In this document: in pieces, positions 43,142 through 52,216 of the stretch
Layout of the letters: each line of letters begins with the position of its first letter
Numbering within the stretch: the first letter of the stretch is position 1
Assembly: GCA_963819475.1 (NCBI GenBank)
Contig: CAWFWE010000002.1
Span: 1 to 64,000, forward strand
DNA length: 64,000 nt
Source of the DNA: DASUAS01 sp963819475
Lineage (GTDB): Bacteria; Actinomycetota; Acidimicrobiia; IMCC26256; DASPTH01
Direction of reading: 5' to 3'
Notes under the pieces: model-generated
Databases searched by the model: none
The model's input: only the letters and a program-made list of their open reading frames with translations
What the model was told of the DNA's origin: nothing
Program-made: the position numbers and the translations under genes

Positions 43142-43807
43142 GTGAGCCCCGAACGAACCGAGCCCGATCTCATCTTCGTCGAGCTCATCCATCAGGCCCT
43201 CCGGGTCGACAGCGCGCGGTTGAAGCTCACCGTTACGGCACTTGCACCGGACGATCGAGGGAGCCGGCTCTCGGGAGTGCGTGAGTTCTACGGCAACTAT
43301 CGAGCGCAACTTGTGGCGCACCACACCCACGAAGACAGGTTGTTCTTTCCGGCGTTGGCGGCCCGGGTCGGCAAAGAGAGGATGCACCTCGACGAGCTGG
43401 TCGCGCAGCACCACCAGCTCGACGGGTCGCTCGAAGACGTCGAAGAGGGCCTCGCCGCGCTCGACGATCCGAGTGGCGACTTCGCTGCGGACCGCACCCG
43501 CGTGACCGCCGCCCTCGCCAGCATGGCGGAGCAGCTCACCACCCACCTCGATCTGGAGGAACGGACCGCGCTGCCACTGGTCATCTCGCAGCTGCCCGTC
43601 GCCGAGTACGACCAGCTCGAATCCAAAGCCCGAACGGCAACCCCGCGAGGCCAGACGGGGTTCCTCGTCCCGTGGCTCGCCGAGCACGCCTCGCCGACGC
43701 AGCGGAGTGCGTGGTTTCGCACCGCGCCGCCCTTGCGGATCGTCTACCGGCTCAACCGCCGCCGCTACCGCCGCCTCGACGAAGCGTTGGTCCCTGCCGC
43801 GCGATAG
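43142..43807 (+). CDS. Hemerythrin HHE domain protein
   Basis: The 221-residue product has the HHE iron-binding pattern: IHQALRVDSARL, HHTHEDRLFFPAL, QHHQLDGSL and LTTHLDLEERTALPL. Di-iron hemerythrin domains bind oxygen or sense redox or NO. The GTG at 43142 is the most likely start, since sequence before it overlaps the divergent signal peptidase gene. Confidence 0.82.
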   Translation: MSPERTEPDLIFVELIHQALRVDSARLKLTVTALAPDDRGSRLSGVREFYGNYRAQLVAHHTHEDRLFFPALAARVGKERMHLDELVAQHHQLDGSLEDVEEGLAALDDPSGDFAADRTRVTAALASMAEQLTTHLDLEERTALPLVISQLPVAEYDQLESKARTATPRGQTGFLVPWLAEHASPTQRSAWFRTAPPLRIVYRLNRRRYRRLDEALVPAAR

Positions 43808-43915
43808 CCGGCTTCGGCCGGGGCCTCACTCGCCTCGACGGTCGGCCCGGGGGCGTGCAGAGTAGAGGTCGGAGGTGGCCGACGACCTGTCGGCCGATGG
43901 CTCTCGGAGGGACCC

Positions 43916-45097
43916 ATGGAGTTCGGCATCTTCAACTCGCTGTACATGCCGCACCACCTGAGTGATCTCGATCCCGAGCACGCCGAGGCCAATCGGCTGC
44001 GAGACGAGGTCGCGTGGACCGTGGCGGCCGATCGCGCCGGGTTCAAGTACACGTGGGCGACCGAGCACCACTTCCTCACGCAGTACTCGCATCTCTCCGC
44101 CAACGAGTCGTTCCTCGCGTACGTCGCTGCCCTCACCGACAACATCCATCTCGGGAGCGGGATCTTCAACATCACGCCGCCCGTGAACCATCCGGCCAGG
44201 GTGGCGGAGCGCGTCGCGATCCTCGACATCCTGTCCGAGGGACGCTTCGAGTTCGGGATGGGTCGCGGATCGTCGACGACCGAGCAACGCGGGTTCGGCA
44301 TCCACGATCCCCAACTGACCACGCTCATGTTCGACGAGGTGGTGCCGCAGTTCCATCACATGTGGAAGGAGACCGAGTACGCGTTCGAAGGCCGGTTCTT
44401 CTCGATGCCGCCGCGCAACGTCCTGCCGAAGCCGGCGACCAAGCCGCACCCGCCGATGTGGGTCGCGGCCGGGAACCCGGGCACGTTCGAGAAGGCGGCC
44501 CGGATGGGGCTCGGCGTCCTGTGCTTCACGACCGGCTCGCCGGCGTCGCTCGCGCCCATGATCGAGACCTACAAACGCACCATCGACCACGCCGAGCCGG
44601 TGGGCGGCTACGTCAACAACAACGTGATGGTCACGAGCCAGATGCTCTGTCTGGAAGACGGCCAGCGCGCGCGCGACATCGCCTGCAACATGACGTCCGG
44701 GTACCAGAACAGCCTCGTGTTCCACTATCTGGACACCTTCCCGAAGCCGCCGGGGATCCCGGAGTGGCCCGAGCTCATTCCCGAACCGACCCCTCATGGT
44801 CTCGAGCACCAGATCGAGCAGGGCCTCGTCGTCATCGGGACGCCCGAGGAGTGCACGCGCGCGGTGCAGGGGTACGCGGATGTCGGCGCCGACCAGCTCA
44901 CCTTCGGGATGCTCTCGACCACCATGCCGGTGGAAGTGGCCATCGAGGCGGTCGAGACCTTCGGTGCCCAGGTGCTGCCGCAGTTCGACAAGGACCCGAT
45001 CCACAGCACCACCCGCCAACGCGAAGCACAAGTGGGTGGCGCTCCCGCGCGGGGTCCCGTCGGGGAAGAGCCCGAGCTGCCCCCGCTGCGGATCTGA
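43916..45097 (+). CDS. Luciferase-like (LLM class) flavin-dependent oxidoreductase
   Basis: The 393-residue product has the bacterial luciferase/F420-FMN TIM-barrel features: MEFGIFNSLYMP at the start, ATEHHFLTQYSHLSANESFL, VNHPARVAERVAILDILSEGR and FGMGRGSS. The EHH motif is typical of alkanal-type LLM enzymes. GGAGGGACCC lies just upstream. It probably works in oxidation of a small organic substrate together with the epoxide hydrolase 22 nt downstream; that pairing is inferred from position. Confidence 0.88.
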   Translation: MEFGIFNSLYMPHHLSDLDPEHAEANRLRDEVAWTVAADRAGFKYTWATEHHFLTQYSHLSANESFLAYVAALTDNIHLGSGIFNITPPVNHPARVAERVAILDILSEGRFEFGMGRGSSTTEQRGFGIHDPQLTTLMFDEVVPQFHHMWKETEYAFEGRFFSMPPRNVLPKPATKPHPPMWVAAGNPGTFEKAARMGLGVLCFTTGSPASLAPMIETYKRTIDHAEPVGGYVNNNVMVTSQMLCLEDGQRARDIACNMTSGYQNSLVFHYLDTFPKPPGIPEWPELIPEPTPHGLEHQIEQGLVVIGTPEECTRAVQGYADVGADQLTFGMLSTTMPVEVAIEAVETFGAQVLPQFDKDPIHSTTRQREAQVGGAPARGPVGEEPELPPLRI

Positions 45098-45119
45098 CCC
45101 GCAAGGGTGTCGATCGACG

Positions 45120-46289
45120 GTGGAGCGGTTCCGCATCGAGGTGGCCGATGCCGTGCTGGACGATCTCCGGCGTCGGCTCGACGGCTACCGCGGGATCGAG
45201 CGGGGCATCGTGAGCGACTGGTCGCACGGCGTGCCGACGGAGTTCCTCGATCGCCTGGTCGACCACTGGCGGACCGCGTACGACTGGCGGGCCGAGGAGG
45301 CGCGCCTGAACACGTGGAACCACTACCGCAGCGACATCGACGGCACCACGGTGCACTTCGTGCACGAACCGGGGAAGGGTCCCGACCCACTCCCTCTCGT
45401 GTTGACCCACGGGTGGCCGTGGACGTTCGCGGACTACCGCGCGTTGGTCGGACCGCTCACGGACCCGGCCGCGTATGGCGGTGACTCGGCGGATGCCTTC
45501 GACGTCGTCATCCCGTCGCTGCCGGGGTTCGGGTTCTCGAACCCGGCACGGCCGGATCTGAACTTCTGGAAGGCGGCCGACCTGTGGGTTCGGTTGATGG
45601 TCGATCGACTCGGCTATGAGCGGTTCGCGGCGCACGGCTGCGACATGGGGGCGATGCTCACCGCGCAGCTCGCCCACGCGCACGCGGAGCGGCTCATCGG
45701 CATCCACACCGTGATCGCGATCCCGCCGATGGTGTTCTCGGTCGAGCGGCCGTGGGCCGACCTCATGGGTCGCGCGCTGGAGGGACTCGACGGTGCAGCA
45801 CGCCAGGACGCGCTCGCACAGGAACGGCGGTACGCGGCGCACATCGGGGTCCAGTGCCTCTCACCGCTCACCCTCGCCCACGGTCTCCACGACTCGCCCG
45901 TCGGCCTGGCCGCCTGGCTCGTCGAGCCGCGGTACCGGTGGTCGGACTGTCATGGCGACGTCGAGTCGTGCTTCTCGCTCGACGACCTGATCACGACCGT
46001 CATGCTGTACTGGGTGACGCGCAGCATTCCGAGCGCGGTGGGCTTCTACTCCAACGCGTGGCGTGACCCGTGGCGGCCGGCGCACGACCGCATGCCCATG
46101 ATGGAGGCGCCGACGGGCATCTCCTGGTTCGGTGCCGATCAGCAGCCGGCGGCGATGCAGGCCGCCGGCGTGCTCTACGACCTCAGGTACACTGGGACGC
46201 ACGAACGGGGCGGGCACTTCGCGCCCGTCGAGCAGCCCGCCGCCGTCGTCGACGACATCCGCGCCACGTTCCGCACCATCCGCGCGTAG
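45120..46289 (+). CDS. Epoxide hydrolase (alpha/beta, EHN type)
   Basis: The 389-residue product has the N-terminal EHN lid domain (FRIEVADAVLDDLRRRLDGY), the oxyanion motif HGWP at 97-100, nucleophile Asp175 in AHGCDMGAM and the catalytic His in ERGGHFAPVEQP. It opens epoxides to diols through an aspartyl ester. The GTG start at 45120 is set by the beginning of the EHN domain. Confidence 0.9.
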   Translation: MERFRIEVADAVLDDLRRRLDGYRGIERGIVSDWSHGVPTEFLDRLVDHWRTAYDWRAEEARLNTWNHYRSDIDGTTVHFVHEPGKGPDPLPLVLTHGWPWTFADYRALVGPLTDPAAYGGDSADAFDVVIPSLPGFGFSNPARPDLNFWKAADLWVRLMVDRLGYERFAAHGCDMGAMLTAQLAHAHAERLIGIHTVIAIPPMVFSVERPWADLMGRALEGLDGAARQDALAQERRYAAHIGVQCLSPLTLAHGLHDSPVGLAAWLVEPRYRWSDCHGDVESCFSLDDLITTVMLYWVTRSIPSAVGFYSNAWRDPWRPAHDRMPMMEAPTGISWFGADQQPAAMQAAGVLYDLRYTGTHERGGHFAPVEQPAAVVDDIRATFRTIRA

Positions 46290-46599
46290 GAGGAGTCGTG
46301 GGTGTCCCGCGTGTCCGGCGGAGATGGGGTCGTGCCGCGGACGGAGGGCAGGTCTCGCCCGCAACACGACCCCACGACTGTGATCAGCATCCACCCCGCG
46401 TCCAGTACCACCCGCGGGAACCGCGCGCCCGGCGCGACGTCGGCCAGCACCAGCTCGAGCAGGCGATGAACCACTGGCTGGAAGCGGGTGCCGCCCCGCT
46501 GCTGATCCACAGTGACGACGACTCGCTCACCCTGGTGCCGCGGTCGAGCGTCCTCTGGATCCGCGTCACCGACCAACCTGCCTGAGCCCGGGCGACGGC
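46290..46599. other. Intergenic stretch with a 10-bp inverted repeat
   Basis: TGGGGTCGTG at 46325-46334 pairs with CACGACCCCA at 46365-46374 around a 30-nt loop. A 39-codon frame (46466-46585, MNHWLEAGAAPLLIHSDDDS) has protein-like composition but no clear ribosome binding site. No gene is called. Confidence 0.35.
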
Positions 46600-46965
46600 T
46601 CAGGCAGGTTCCCAGAGCTGCACCGCGTTGCCCTCCGGGTCGACCAGGCTCGCGAACCGGCCGTTGGGGTACGACTCGTGGTCGACCTCGACCGCGATGC
46701 CCACGTAGCGGAGTTGGGCCACGATGGCGTCGAGGTCCCGGACGCGGAAGTTCACACCCCACGCGTGCGCCCCGAGTTGAGGGCTCTCCCAGTGCTGACG
46801 GCCGAACGGCGCGAACACCGTCGGCCCCGCGTCCTGGTACCAGGGGTCGTCCTCGTAGCTCTCGGGTGGGAAGCCGACGCCGAGGTGCTCGGCGTACCAC
46901 GCCGCGAGCTCCTCGGGGTCGTCGGCGCGGAAGAAGAACCCGCCGATGCCGGTGACGCGCTCCAT
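46600..46965 (-). CDS. VOC family protein (glyoxalase/dioxygenase superfamily)
   Basis: The 121-residue product has the paired beta-alpha-beta modules: ITGIG-like start VTGIGGFFFRADDPEELAAWY, then GVNFRVRDLDAIVAQLRYVG and ASLVDPEGNAVQLWEP, with the metal glutamate in the last strand region. The substrate is unknown. The ATG is at 46963-46965. Confidence 0.85.
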   Translation of the reverse strand: MERVTGIGGFFFRADDPEELAAWYAEHLGVGFPPESYEDDPWYQDAGPTVFAPFGRQHWESPQLGAHAWGVNFRVRDLDAIVAQLRYVGIAVEVDHESYPNGRFASLVDPEGNAVQLWEPA

Positions 46966-47020
46966 GGCCGTGATTCTGCCGCACCCGTCGCGCCCGCGCC
47001 CGGGTGCTTGACTGCCGTCC

Positions 47021-48058
47021 GTGGAGCTGCGTGACGGCCGGGTCTGGCAGGGATCGAGCGCGTTCGCGGACCTCGAACCCGCGTCGGTCGACGGCATCGA
47101 CGCGGTCGCGGTCCGGCCCCTCATCCCGGGGATCATGGACCGGGAGGTCGCGCGGGAGCTGGTGACCGCGCTGGCCCCGATCGACCGGCCGGTCGCGCTC
47201 GGCGACGAGCTCACGCGGACGGAGGCGAGGCTCGCGGGATGGACCGGGCCACTCCGCGCCCCTCTCACGCCCGCCGGCCCGACGCCGCCCGGCGGTGCCG
47301 GGGTGGATCGGCGTCTCGCAGTGGTGCAGGACCTGCTCCCGGGGGTCGACGTCTGCCGCCGGGGGTTCGGTCGCAAGGCGTTGCACCTGCGCGCGGTCAC
47401 AGCCGACGGCGGGTTCCGCATGCGGCTGAAGGCGCCCGATCGCAGCGACCTGATGTCCGAGGTCGTCGCCGCCGCGCTCGACACCGCGTTCGCCATCCGT
47501 CGCCGCTACGGGCGCATGGCCGCGGGTGTGCACACGATCACCATCGACGACGGCGCGGGCGGGATGGACGACCACATGACGGCGGGGTCGACGCAAGGGG
47601 GTTCCGGCACCATCTACCTCGAGACCAGCCTGGCGTTCGCCGACGCGCTCTCCGCCGACCGGCTCCGTCGCGGTGGCCGCCGGGGGGTGTCGGCGGAGGT
47701 GCCCCGCCCCTGGTTCCACATCGACGGCGTCGTCGCCCACGAGATCTGGCACAACATGGATGCCACGGTGGCGACCACGCCGGGGGTGTACGTCGAGTTC
47801 AACCGCGCCCTCGGCGAGGAGCTCGGGGTGGAGACGTTCGAGCACGCGCTGCGCGGGCGCGACGCCGGCGCGCCCGAGCCGTGGCGCGCCGGCTTCCGTC
47901 GGATCGTCGGAGAGGTCTCGCCCTACGCGACGACGAACATGCGCGAGGCGACGGCCGAGCTGTTCAAGCTGTGGTGGTGCGCGTCGCCGCAATCGCCTCC
48001 GGCACCCCTGGTCGCCCGCTTCGGCGCCCTGCTCGACCGGTACTACCCACCGCGGTAG
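47021..48058 (+). CDS. Putative zinc metallopeptidase (HEIWH)
   Basis: The 345-residue protein has a zinc-binding motif HEIWH at residues 240-244 in FHIDGVVAHEIWHNMD. A candidate third ligand Glu follows in TNMREATAELFKLWW, about 65-70 residues later, as in several gluzincin-like families. No signal peptide or membrane helix is present, so it appears cytoplasmic. I do not recognise the exact family. The start is GTG at 47021. Confidence 0.6.
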   Translation: MELRDGRVWQGSSAFADLEPASVDGIDAVAVRPLIPGIMDREVARELVTALAPIDRPVALGDELTRTEARLAGWTGPLRAPLTPAGPTPPGGAGVDRRLAVVQDLLPGVDVCRRGFGRKALHLRAVTADGGFRMRLKAPDRSDLMSEVVAAALDTAFAIRRRYGRMAAGVHTITIDDGAGGMDDHMTAGSTQGGSGTIYLETSLAFADALSADRLRRGGRRGVSAEVPRPWFHIDGVVAHEIWHNMDATVATTPGVYVEFNRALGEELGVETFEHALRGRDAGAPEPWRAGFRRIVGEVSPYATTNMREATAELFKLWWCASPQSPPAPLVARFGALLDRYYPPR

Positions 48059-48059
48059 G

Positions 48060-48833
48060 TCAGCCCGCGCGGTCGGGCGGGCTCCACGCCGAGGGCGATC
48101 CGGTCTCGTTGGCCTCCTGCTGCTTCTGGTGGGCGACGAGCCGCATCGTCTCGCCGAAGCGGATGGCCTCCAGGCTCGACAGGTGCTGCGAGCGCACCGC
48201 GACCTCCTTGACGGCGCGCGCCGCCAACGGCGCCGCCCGGACGAGCCGCGCCGCCAACGCGCGCGCCTCGTCCATAAGGTCGTCGTGCGGCACGACCCAT
48301 CCCGCCAGCCCGATCTCCTTGGCCCGCGCCGCGTCGATGCGCTCACCGGTGAGCAGGAGCTCCATGGCGTACTGCCAGTTCACCCGTTGCGGCAGCCGGA
48401 TCGCGCCGACGATCGTGGGCGCGCCGATCAGCACCTCGGGGAAGCCGAACTCGGCCCGGTCGCTGGCGATGACGAAGTCGCACCACGTCACGAGCGTGAG
48501 CCCGTACCCGAGGCAGTAGCCGTTCACCGCCGCGATCACCGGCTTGAAGATCTCCCAGCCGCTCTCGAACGAGTTGATGGTCGGCTTCTCCCAGAACGTG
48601 CCCTCGAACTCGCCGATCGACCCGGCGCCGTCGCGCAGGTCGCCGCCGGCGCAGAAGGCGCGCCCCGCGCCGGTGACGATCGCCACCCAGGCGGCCTCGT
48701 CGTCACGGAAGCGGCTGAACGCGTCGTTGAGGCCGCGGCGCATGTCGGCGTTCACGGCGTTGAGCGCCTCGGGCCGGTGGTAGGTGATCGTGGCCACGTG
48801 CCCGTCGAGCTCGTAGTGGACCGCGTCGTTCAT
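48060..48833 (-). CDS. Enoyl-CoA hydratase/isomerase family protein
   Basis: The 257-residue product has the crotonase fold signatures: ATITYHRPEALNAVNADM, TGAGRAFCAGGDL (oxyanion hole), KPVIAAVNGYCLGYGLTL and FGFPEVLIGAPTIVGA. It acts on acyl-CoA thioesters, in fatty acid or aromatic degradation. It ends one base after the convergent metallopeptidase gene. Confidence 0.9.
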   Translation of the reverse strand: MNDAVHYELDGHVATITYHRPEALNAVNADMRRGLNDAFSRFRDDEAAWVAIVTGAGRAFCAGGDLRDGAGSIGEFEGTFWEKPTINSFESGWEIFKPVIAAVNGYCLGYGLTLVTWCDFVIASDRAEFGFPEVLIGAPTIVGAIRLPQRVNWQYAMELLLTGERIDAARAKEIGLAGWVVPHDDLMDEARALAARLVRAAPLAARAVKEVAVRSQHLSSLEAIRFGETMRLVAHQKQQEANETGSPSAWSPPDRAG

Positions 48834-48855
48834 CGTCGTCCTCCTCGAAGGACCG

Positions 48856-49209
48856 TCATGCGGGGAACAGCAGCCCGAGCACGAACGCGGCGAGCCCGAT
48901 CGCGGTCACGGCCATCGCCACCGGCAACAGGTCCGACGCTGACGCAGCCCGGAGGGCGCGATCGGGCGCCAGCCGACGGCGCGCGTGCCATCCGGCGACC
49001 ACGTAGCTGACCACGCCGAGCCCGAGGATCACCGCGCCGACCGCGATGTCGGTGCGTGAGAAATTCTGCAGCGTGAGCCCGCGCATGATCACGAGCCCGC
49101 AGGCGATCAACGCGAGCCCACACCGGTTCCAGGCCAGGTCGGTGCGCTCGTCGGCGAGCACGGCGCCGGAGGGCGGCCGGCGACGCGGCGCGGCGCCGTC
49201 GGCCGTCAT
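48856..49209 (-). CDS. DUF202 membrane protein
   Basis: The 117-residue protein has the DUF202 pattern VLADERTDLAWNRCGLALIACG followed by three transmembrane helices. It overlaps the stop of the next DUF202 gene (ATGA), forming a tandem pair. Function unknown. Confidence 0.8.
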   Translation of the reverse strand: MTADGAAPRRRPPSGAVLADERTDLAWNRCGLALIACGLVIMRGLTLQNFSRTDIAVGAVILGLGVVSYVVAGWHARRRLAPDRALRAASASDLLPVAMAVTAIGLAAFVLGLLFPA

Positions 49210-49604
49210 CCCGAGCCCTCCACGATCACCAGCACGAAGCCCAGGATCGCGACCACCGCCACCACGATCGCGACGACGAGCGGCAACCAGGAGCGGGGGA
49301 GCGGCCGGTCGTGCCGCATCGCCTCCTGGTTGTGGTGCCACTCCCAGTAGCTCACCGCCGCGATCACCACGCCCAGCGCGATGAGCGGCAGGCCGAGGAG
49401 CCGTCGGCCCCCCGGGAAGTCGAAGGAGGGCAGGAGCTGGGTGATCGCCAGGCCGGCGGTGATGAGGCCGAGCGCGGTGCGTTCCCAGGCCAGGAACGTG
49501 CGCTCGTTCGCGAACGACAGCTGGAGGTCGGGCTCGCGGCCCTCGGGGTCGGCCGCCTCGCGGGCCCGTCGGTGGGTGAACCCGGTGCCATGGGCGCTCA
49601 TCAT
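49206..49604 (-). CDS. DUF202 (YidH-like) membrane protein
   Basis: The product is about 132 residues with LSFANERTFLAWERTALGLITAGLA, the YidH/DUF202 hallmark, and three helices. The ATG at 49604 or 49601 starts it. It is transcribed divergently from the serine hydrolase gene. YidH-type proteins often occur in pairs, as here. Confidence 0.82.
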   Translation of the reverse strand: MMSAHGTGFTHRRAREAADPEGREPDLQLSFANERTFLAWERTALGLITAGLAITQLLPSFDFPGGRRLLGLPLIALGVVIAAVSYWEWHHNQEAMRHDRPLPRSWLPLVVAIVVAVVAILGFVLVIVEGSG

Positions 49605-49640
49605 GGCCCACGGCCCGCGCGTGGCGTCGACGGCGCGGGG

Positions 49641-49646
49641 TAGCGT
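49641..49646 (+). promoter_or_regulatory. Leaderless-type -10 box of the serine hydrolase gene
   Basis: TAGCGT lies 7 nt before the GTG at 49654. This box decides the start among several in-frame candidates. Confidence 0.4.
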
Positions 49647-49653
49647 CACGCCC

Positions 49654-50835
49654 GTGAGCGAGATCGTCGTCAATGGGACCGGTGGCGCGGCCGTCAGCGG
49701 CGCGGTGGCGGTGGTGGCGGAGGGCGTCGAACGGGGCCTCCATCTCGGTGCGCAGGTCTACGCCTCGGTCGACGGCAAGGTCGTCGCCGATCTCGGGATC
49801 GGCGACGCGCGGGCCGGCGTGCCGATGACGCCCGACTCGATGGTCGTGTGGTTCTCGATGACCAAGCCCAGCGTGGCGGTCGCGGTGGCACAGCAGTGGG
49901 AGCGGGGCGCGCTCGAGCTCGACGACCGCGTCGCCGAGCACCTCCCCGAGTTCGCGACGCACGGCAAGGACGAGATCACGATCCGGCACCTGCTCACGCA
50001 CACCGCCGGTATCCGCACCGGCGACGCGGTCACGAGCACCGCGCCGGGCACCGCCTACTGGGACGAGGTCGTCGCCGGCATCTGCGCGATCGAGCGCGAG
50101 CCCGACTGGGTCCCGGGTGCGCGGGCCGGGTACCACCTCAGCTGCGGGATGACCCTGCTCGCCGAGATCGTGCACCGCTGCGACGGGCGCCGCTTCGAGC
50201 AGTACGTGCGCGACGAGGTGTTCGAGCCGCTCGGCATGGCCGACTGCTGGGTGGGCATGCCGGCCGACCGGGTCGCGATGTACGGCGACCGCCTCGGCAC
50301 CATGCACAACACCGCGTCGGGCACCGCGCTGCCGCTCGACCACTTCGACTCGTCCGACTTCCTCCGGCTCTGCATCCCCGGAGGTGGTGGACGCGGCCCG
50401 GTCCGGCAGCTGGCGCGCCTCTACGAGGCTCTGCTCGGGCGCGGCGCGCTCGAGGGTCACCGTGTCCTCACGCCACAGGCGGTCGAGGCGATCACCGCGC
50501 GGCACCGCGTCGGTCTCTACGACGAGACCTTCCACGCGCAGTGCGACTGGGGCCTGGGGTTCGCGGTCGACGCCTTCGCCATGGGTCGTCACGCGTCGCC
50601 GCGCGCGTTCGGCCACGGCGGCGCGCTCTCGGCCATCTCCTTCGCCGATCCCGAGCACGGCCTCGTCGCGGTGGTGCAGACCAACGGCATGTGCGGCAAC
50701 GACGACCACTACCTCCGGCTCGACGCCGTCACCACCGCCTTGTACGAAGATCTCGGGCTGGCCCCCACGGGCGCGCCCGGCCGCGACAAGCCGTTCCCGT
50801 CGGTCGAGCTGACCGTCGCCACCACCGAGGAGTGA
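49654..50835 (+). CDS. Serine hydrolase of the beta-lactamase class C/esterase family
   Basis: The 393-residue product has the SxxK motif SMTK (Ser68, Lys71), the tyrosine of the second motif in GYHLSCGM (Tyr160) and the third motif as GHGGALS near residue 325. It lacks a signal peptide, so it is a cytoplasmic esterase/EstB-like enzyme rather than a secreted beta-lactamase. Its stop overlaps the next start (TGATG). Confidence 0.88.
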   Translation: MSEIVVNGTGGAAVSGAVAVVAEGVERGLHLGAQVYASVDGKVVADLGIGDARAGVPMTPDSMVVWFSMTKPSVAVAVAQQWERGALELDDRVAEHLPEFATHGKDEITIRHLLTHTAGIRTGDAVTSTAPGTAYWDEVVAGICAIEREPDWVPGARAGYHLSCGMTLLAEIVHRCDGRRFEQYVRDEVFEPLGMADCWVGMPADRVAMYGDRLGTMHNTASGTALPLDHFDSSDFLRLCIPGGGGRGPVRQLARLYEALLGRGALEGHRVLTPQAVEAITARHRVGLYDETFHAQCDWGLGFAVDAFAMGRHASPRAFGHGGALSAISFADPEHGLVAVVQTNGMCGNDDHYLRLDAVTTALYEDLGLAPTGAPGRDKPFPSVELTVATTEE

Positions 50836-51056
50836 TGCCTTCCATGGCCGAGAACTGGACGACGACCAAGGTCGACGACGTGCAACCGGGCGACGTCGTG
50901 CGCTACGCCGGTCAGGAGTTCACGGTGGCGCGTGTCGACGCCCCCTTCCTCGGCCGCGACGAGATGGTGTGCTTCATCGAGGACACGCCCACGCGCTGGC
51001 ACGCCTACCCGGCCGCGCGGGGCGGTGACGTCGAGGTGCAGACGACCGGCGCATGA
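50835..51056 (+). CDS. Small hypothetical protein
   Basis: The 73-residue product (WTTTKVDDVQPGDVVRYAGQ, EFTVARVDAPFLGRD) looks like a single small beta-barrel. It overlaps both neighbours (TGATG at the start, ATGA at the end), so it belongs to the serine hydrolase/CoA transferase operon. An ATG at 50844 is an alternative start. No family recognised. Confidence 0.65.
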   Translation: MPSMAENWTTTKVDDVQPGDVVRYAGQEFTVARVDAPFLGRDEMVCFIEDTPTRWHAYPAARGGDVEVQTTGA

Positions 51057-52192
51057 CCGACCAGCCGCTGTCACACCTGCGCGTCCTCGACCTGTCGCGC
51101 CTCCAGCCCGGCGCGTTCTGCACCGGCGTGCTCGCCGATCTCGGCGCCGACGTGCTGCGGATCGAGCCACCGAAGGGTGGCGACCCGCTGCGCATGCTCC
51201 CGGGCGCACCGGCCGCGTACCACCGCGGGAAGCGCGCCATGACGCTCGACCTCAAGCATCCGCGCGCGCCGGAGGTCCTGCGCCGGCTCGTCGCCGAGGT
51301 CGACGTGGTCGTGGAATCGGGGCTGCCCGCTGCACTGCGCGAGCAGGGCATCGGCTACGAGCAGCTCGCGGCCGACCAACCCGGTCTGGTCTGGTGCTCG
51401 ATCTCCGGGTTCGGCGCCGAGAGCCCCTACGCCGACCGCGCCGCCCACGACATCTCGTTCCTCGGCTACTCCGGGCTCCTCGCCCTGATGGCGGGCGACG
51501 CGGTGCCGACCACGCCCGACTTCGTCCTCGCGGTGCCGTACGGCGCGCTCATCGGCGTGGTCGGCATCCTCGCCGCGCTCACCGCTCGTGACCGCACCGG
51601 CGAGGGGCGCTTCGTCGACACCAGCATCGCCGACGCCGCCACCTGGGTGATCGGCGAAGCGGTGGCGCGCGTCGCGGTCGGCGGTCAGGCCGGCTGGGGC
51701 CAGTCGGCGAACCGGCGCGCCTACCGGGCCGCCGACGGCCGCCTGATCACCGTCGCCGCCGCCGAGCCGCGCACCTGGGCTGCGCTGTGCGAGGCGCTGG
51801 AGCGGCCCGACCTCGCCGACCGGCTGGCCACCCCGCCCGAGGGGCAGGTGGCGCTCGCCGACGAGCTGGCGGCCATCTTCGCCACCCGCCCCGCCGCCGA
51901 GTGGGTCGAGCGGCTCCCGGCGGCGGCCGCCGTCGGCCCGGTGAACACGGTCGACGACCTGTTCGACGACCCGCACGTGCTGGCCCGCGGGTCGGTGGTC
52001 GAGCTGACCGGCGACGGCGCGGGGACCCGCGCCCTCCGGTCGCCGGTGCGCCTGCGCCGCCCCGACGGCAGCGAGGAGCCGTTCGGGGCCGGCCCGCCGC
52101 CAGGCCCCGGTGAGCACACCGACGCCGCCCTCGCGGCGGCCGGCTTCGCCCCCGACGAGATCGCCGCGTTGCACGACGACGGCGCGGTCTGA
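51053..52192 (+). CDS. CaiB/BaiF family (type III) CoA transferase
   Basis: The 379-residue product has VLDLSRLQPGAFCTGVLADLGADVLRIE-type signatures at the start, the HRGKRAMTLDL stretch and AAHDISFLGYSG with the catalytic Asp. Class III CoA transferases move CoA between carboxylic acids, and alpha-methylacyl-CoA racemases belong to the same fold. Together with the neighbouring SDR and enoyl-CoA hydratase it points to acyl-CoA or side-chain degradation. Substrates are unknown. Confidence 0.88.
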   Translation: MTDQPLSHLRVLDLSRLQPGAFCTGVLADLGADVLRIEPPKGGDPLRMLPGAPAAYHRGKRAMTLDLKHPRAPEVLRRLVAEVDVVVESGLPAALREQGIGYEQLAADQPGLVWCSISGFGAESPYADRAAHDISFLGYSGLLALMAGDAVPTTPDFVLAVPYGALIGVVGILAALTARDRTGEGRFVDTSIADAATWVIGEAVARVAVGGQAGWGQSANRRAYRAADGRLITVAAAEPRTWAALCEALERPDLADRLATPPEGQVALADELAAIFATRPAAEWVERLPAAAAVGPVNTVDDLFDDPHVLARGSVVELTGDGAGTRALRSPVRLRRPDGSEEPFGAGPPPGPGEHTDAALAAAGFAPDEIAALHDDGAV

Positions 52193-52216
52193 ACGCACCA
52201 CGACAGGAGCTGCACC

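Noticed and set aside
46466..46585. A 39-codon gene (MNHWLEAGAAPLL)
   Set aside because: The composition is protein-like, but there is no ribosome binding site, no -10 box and no known relative, so it is mentioned only in the intergenic note.
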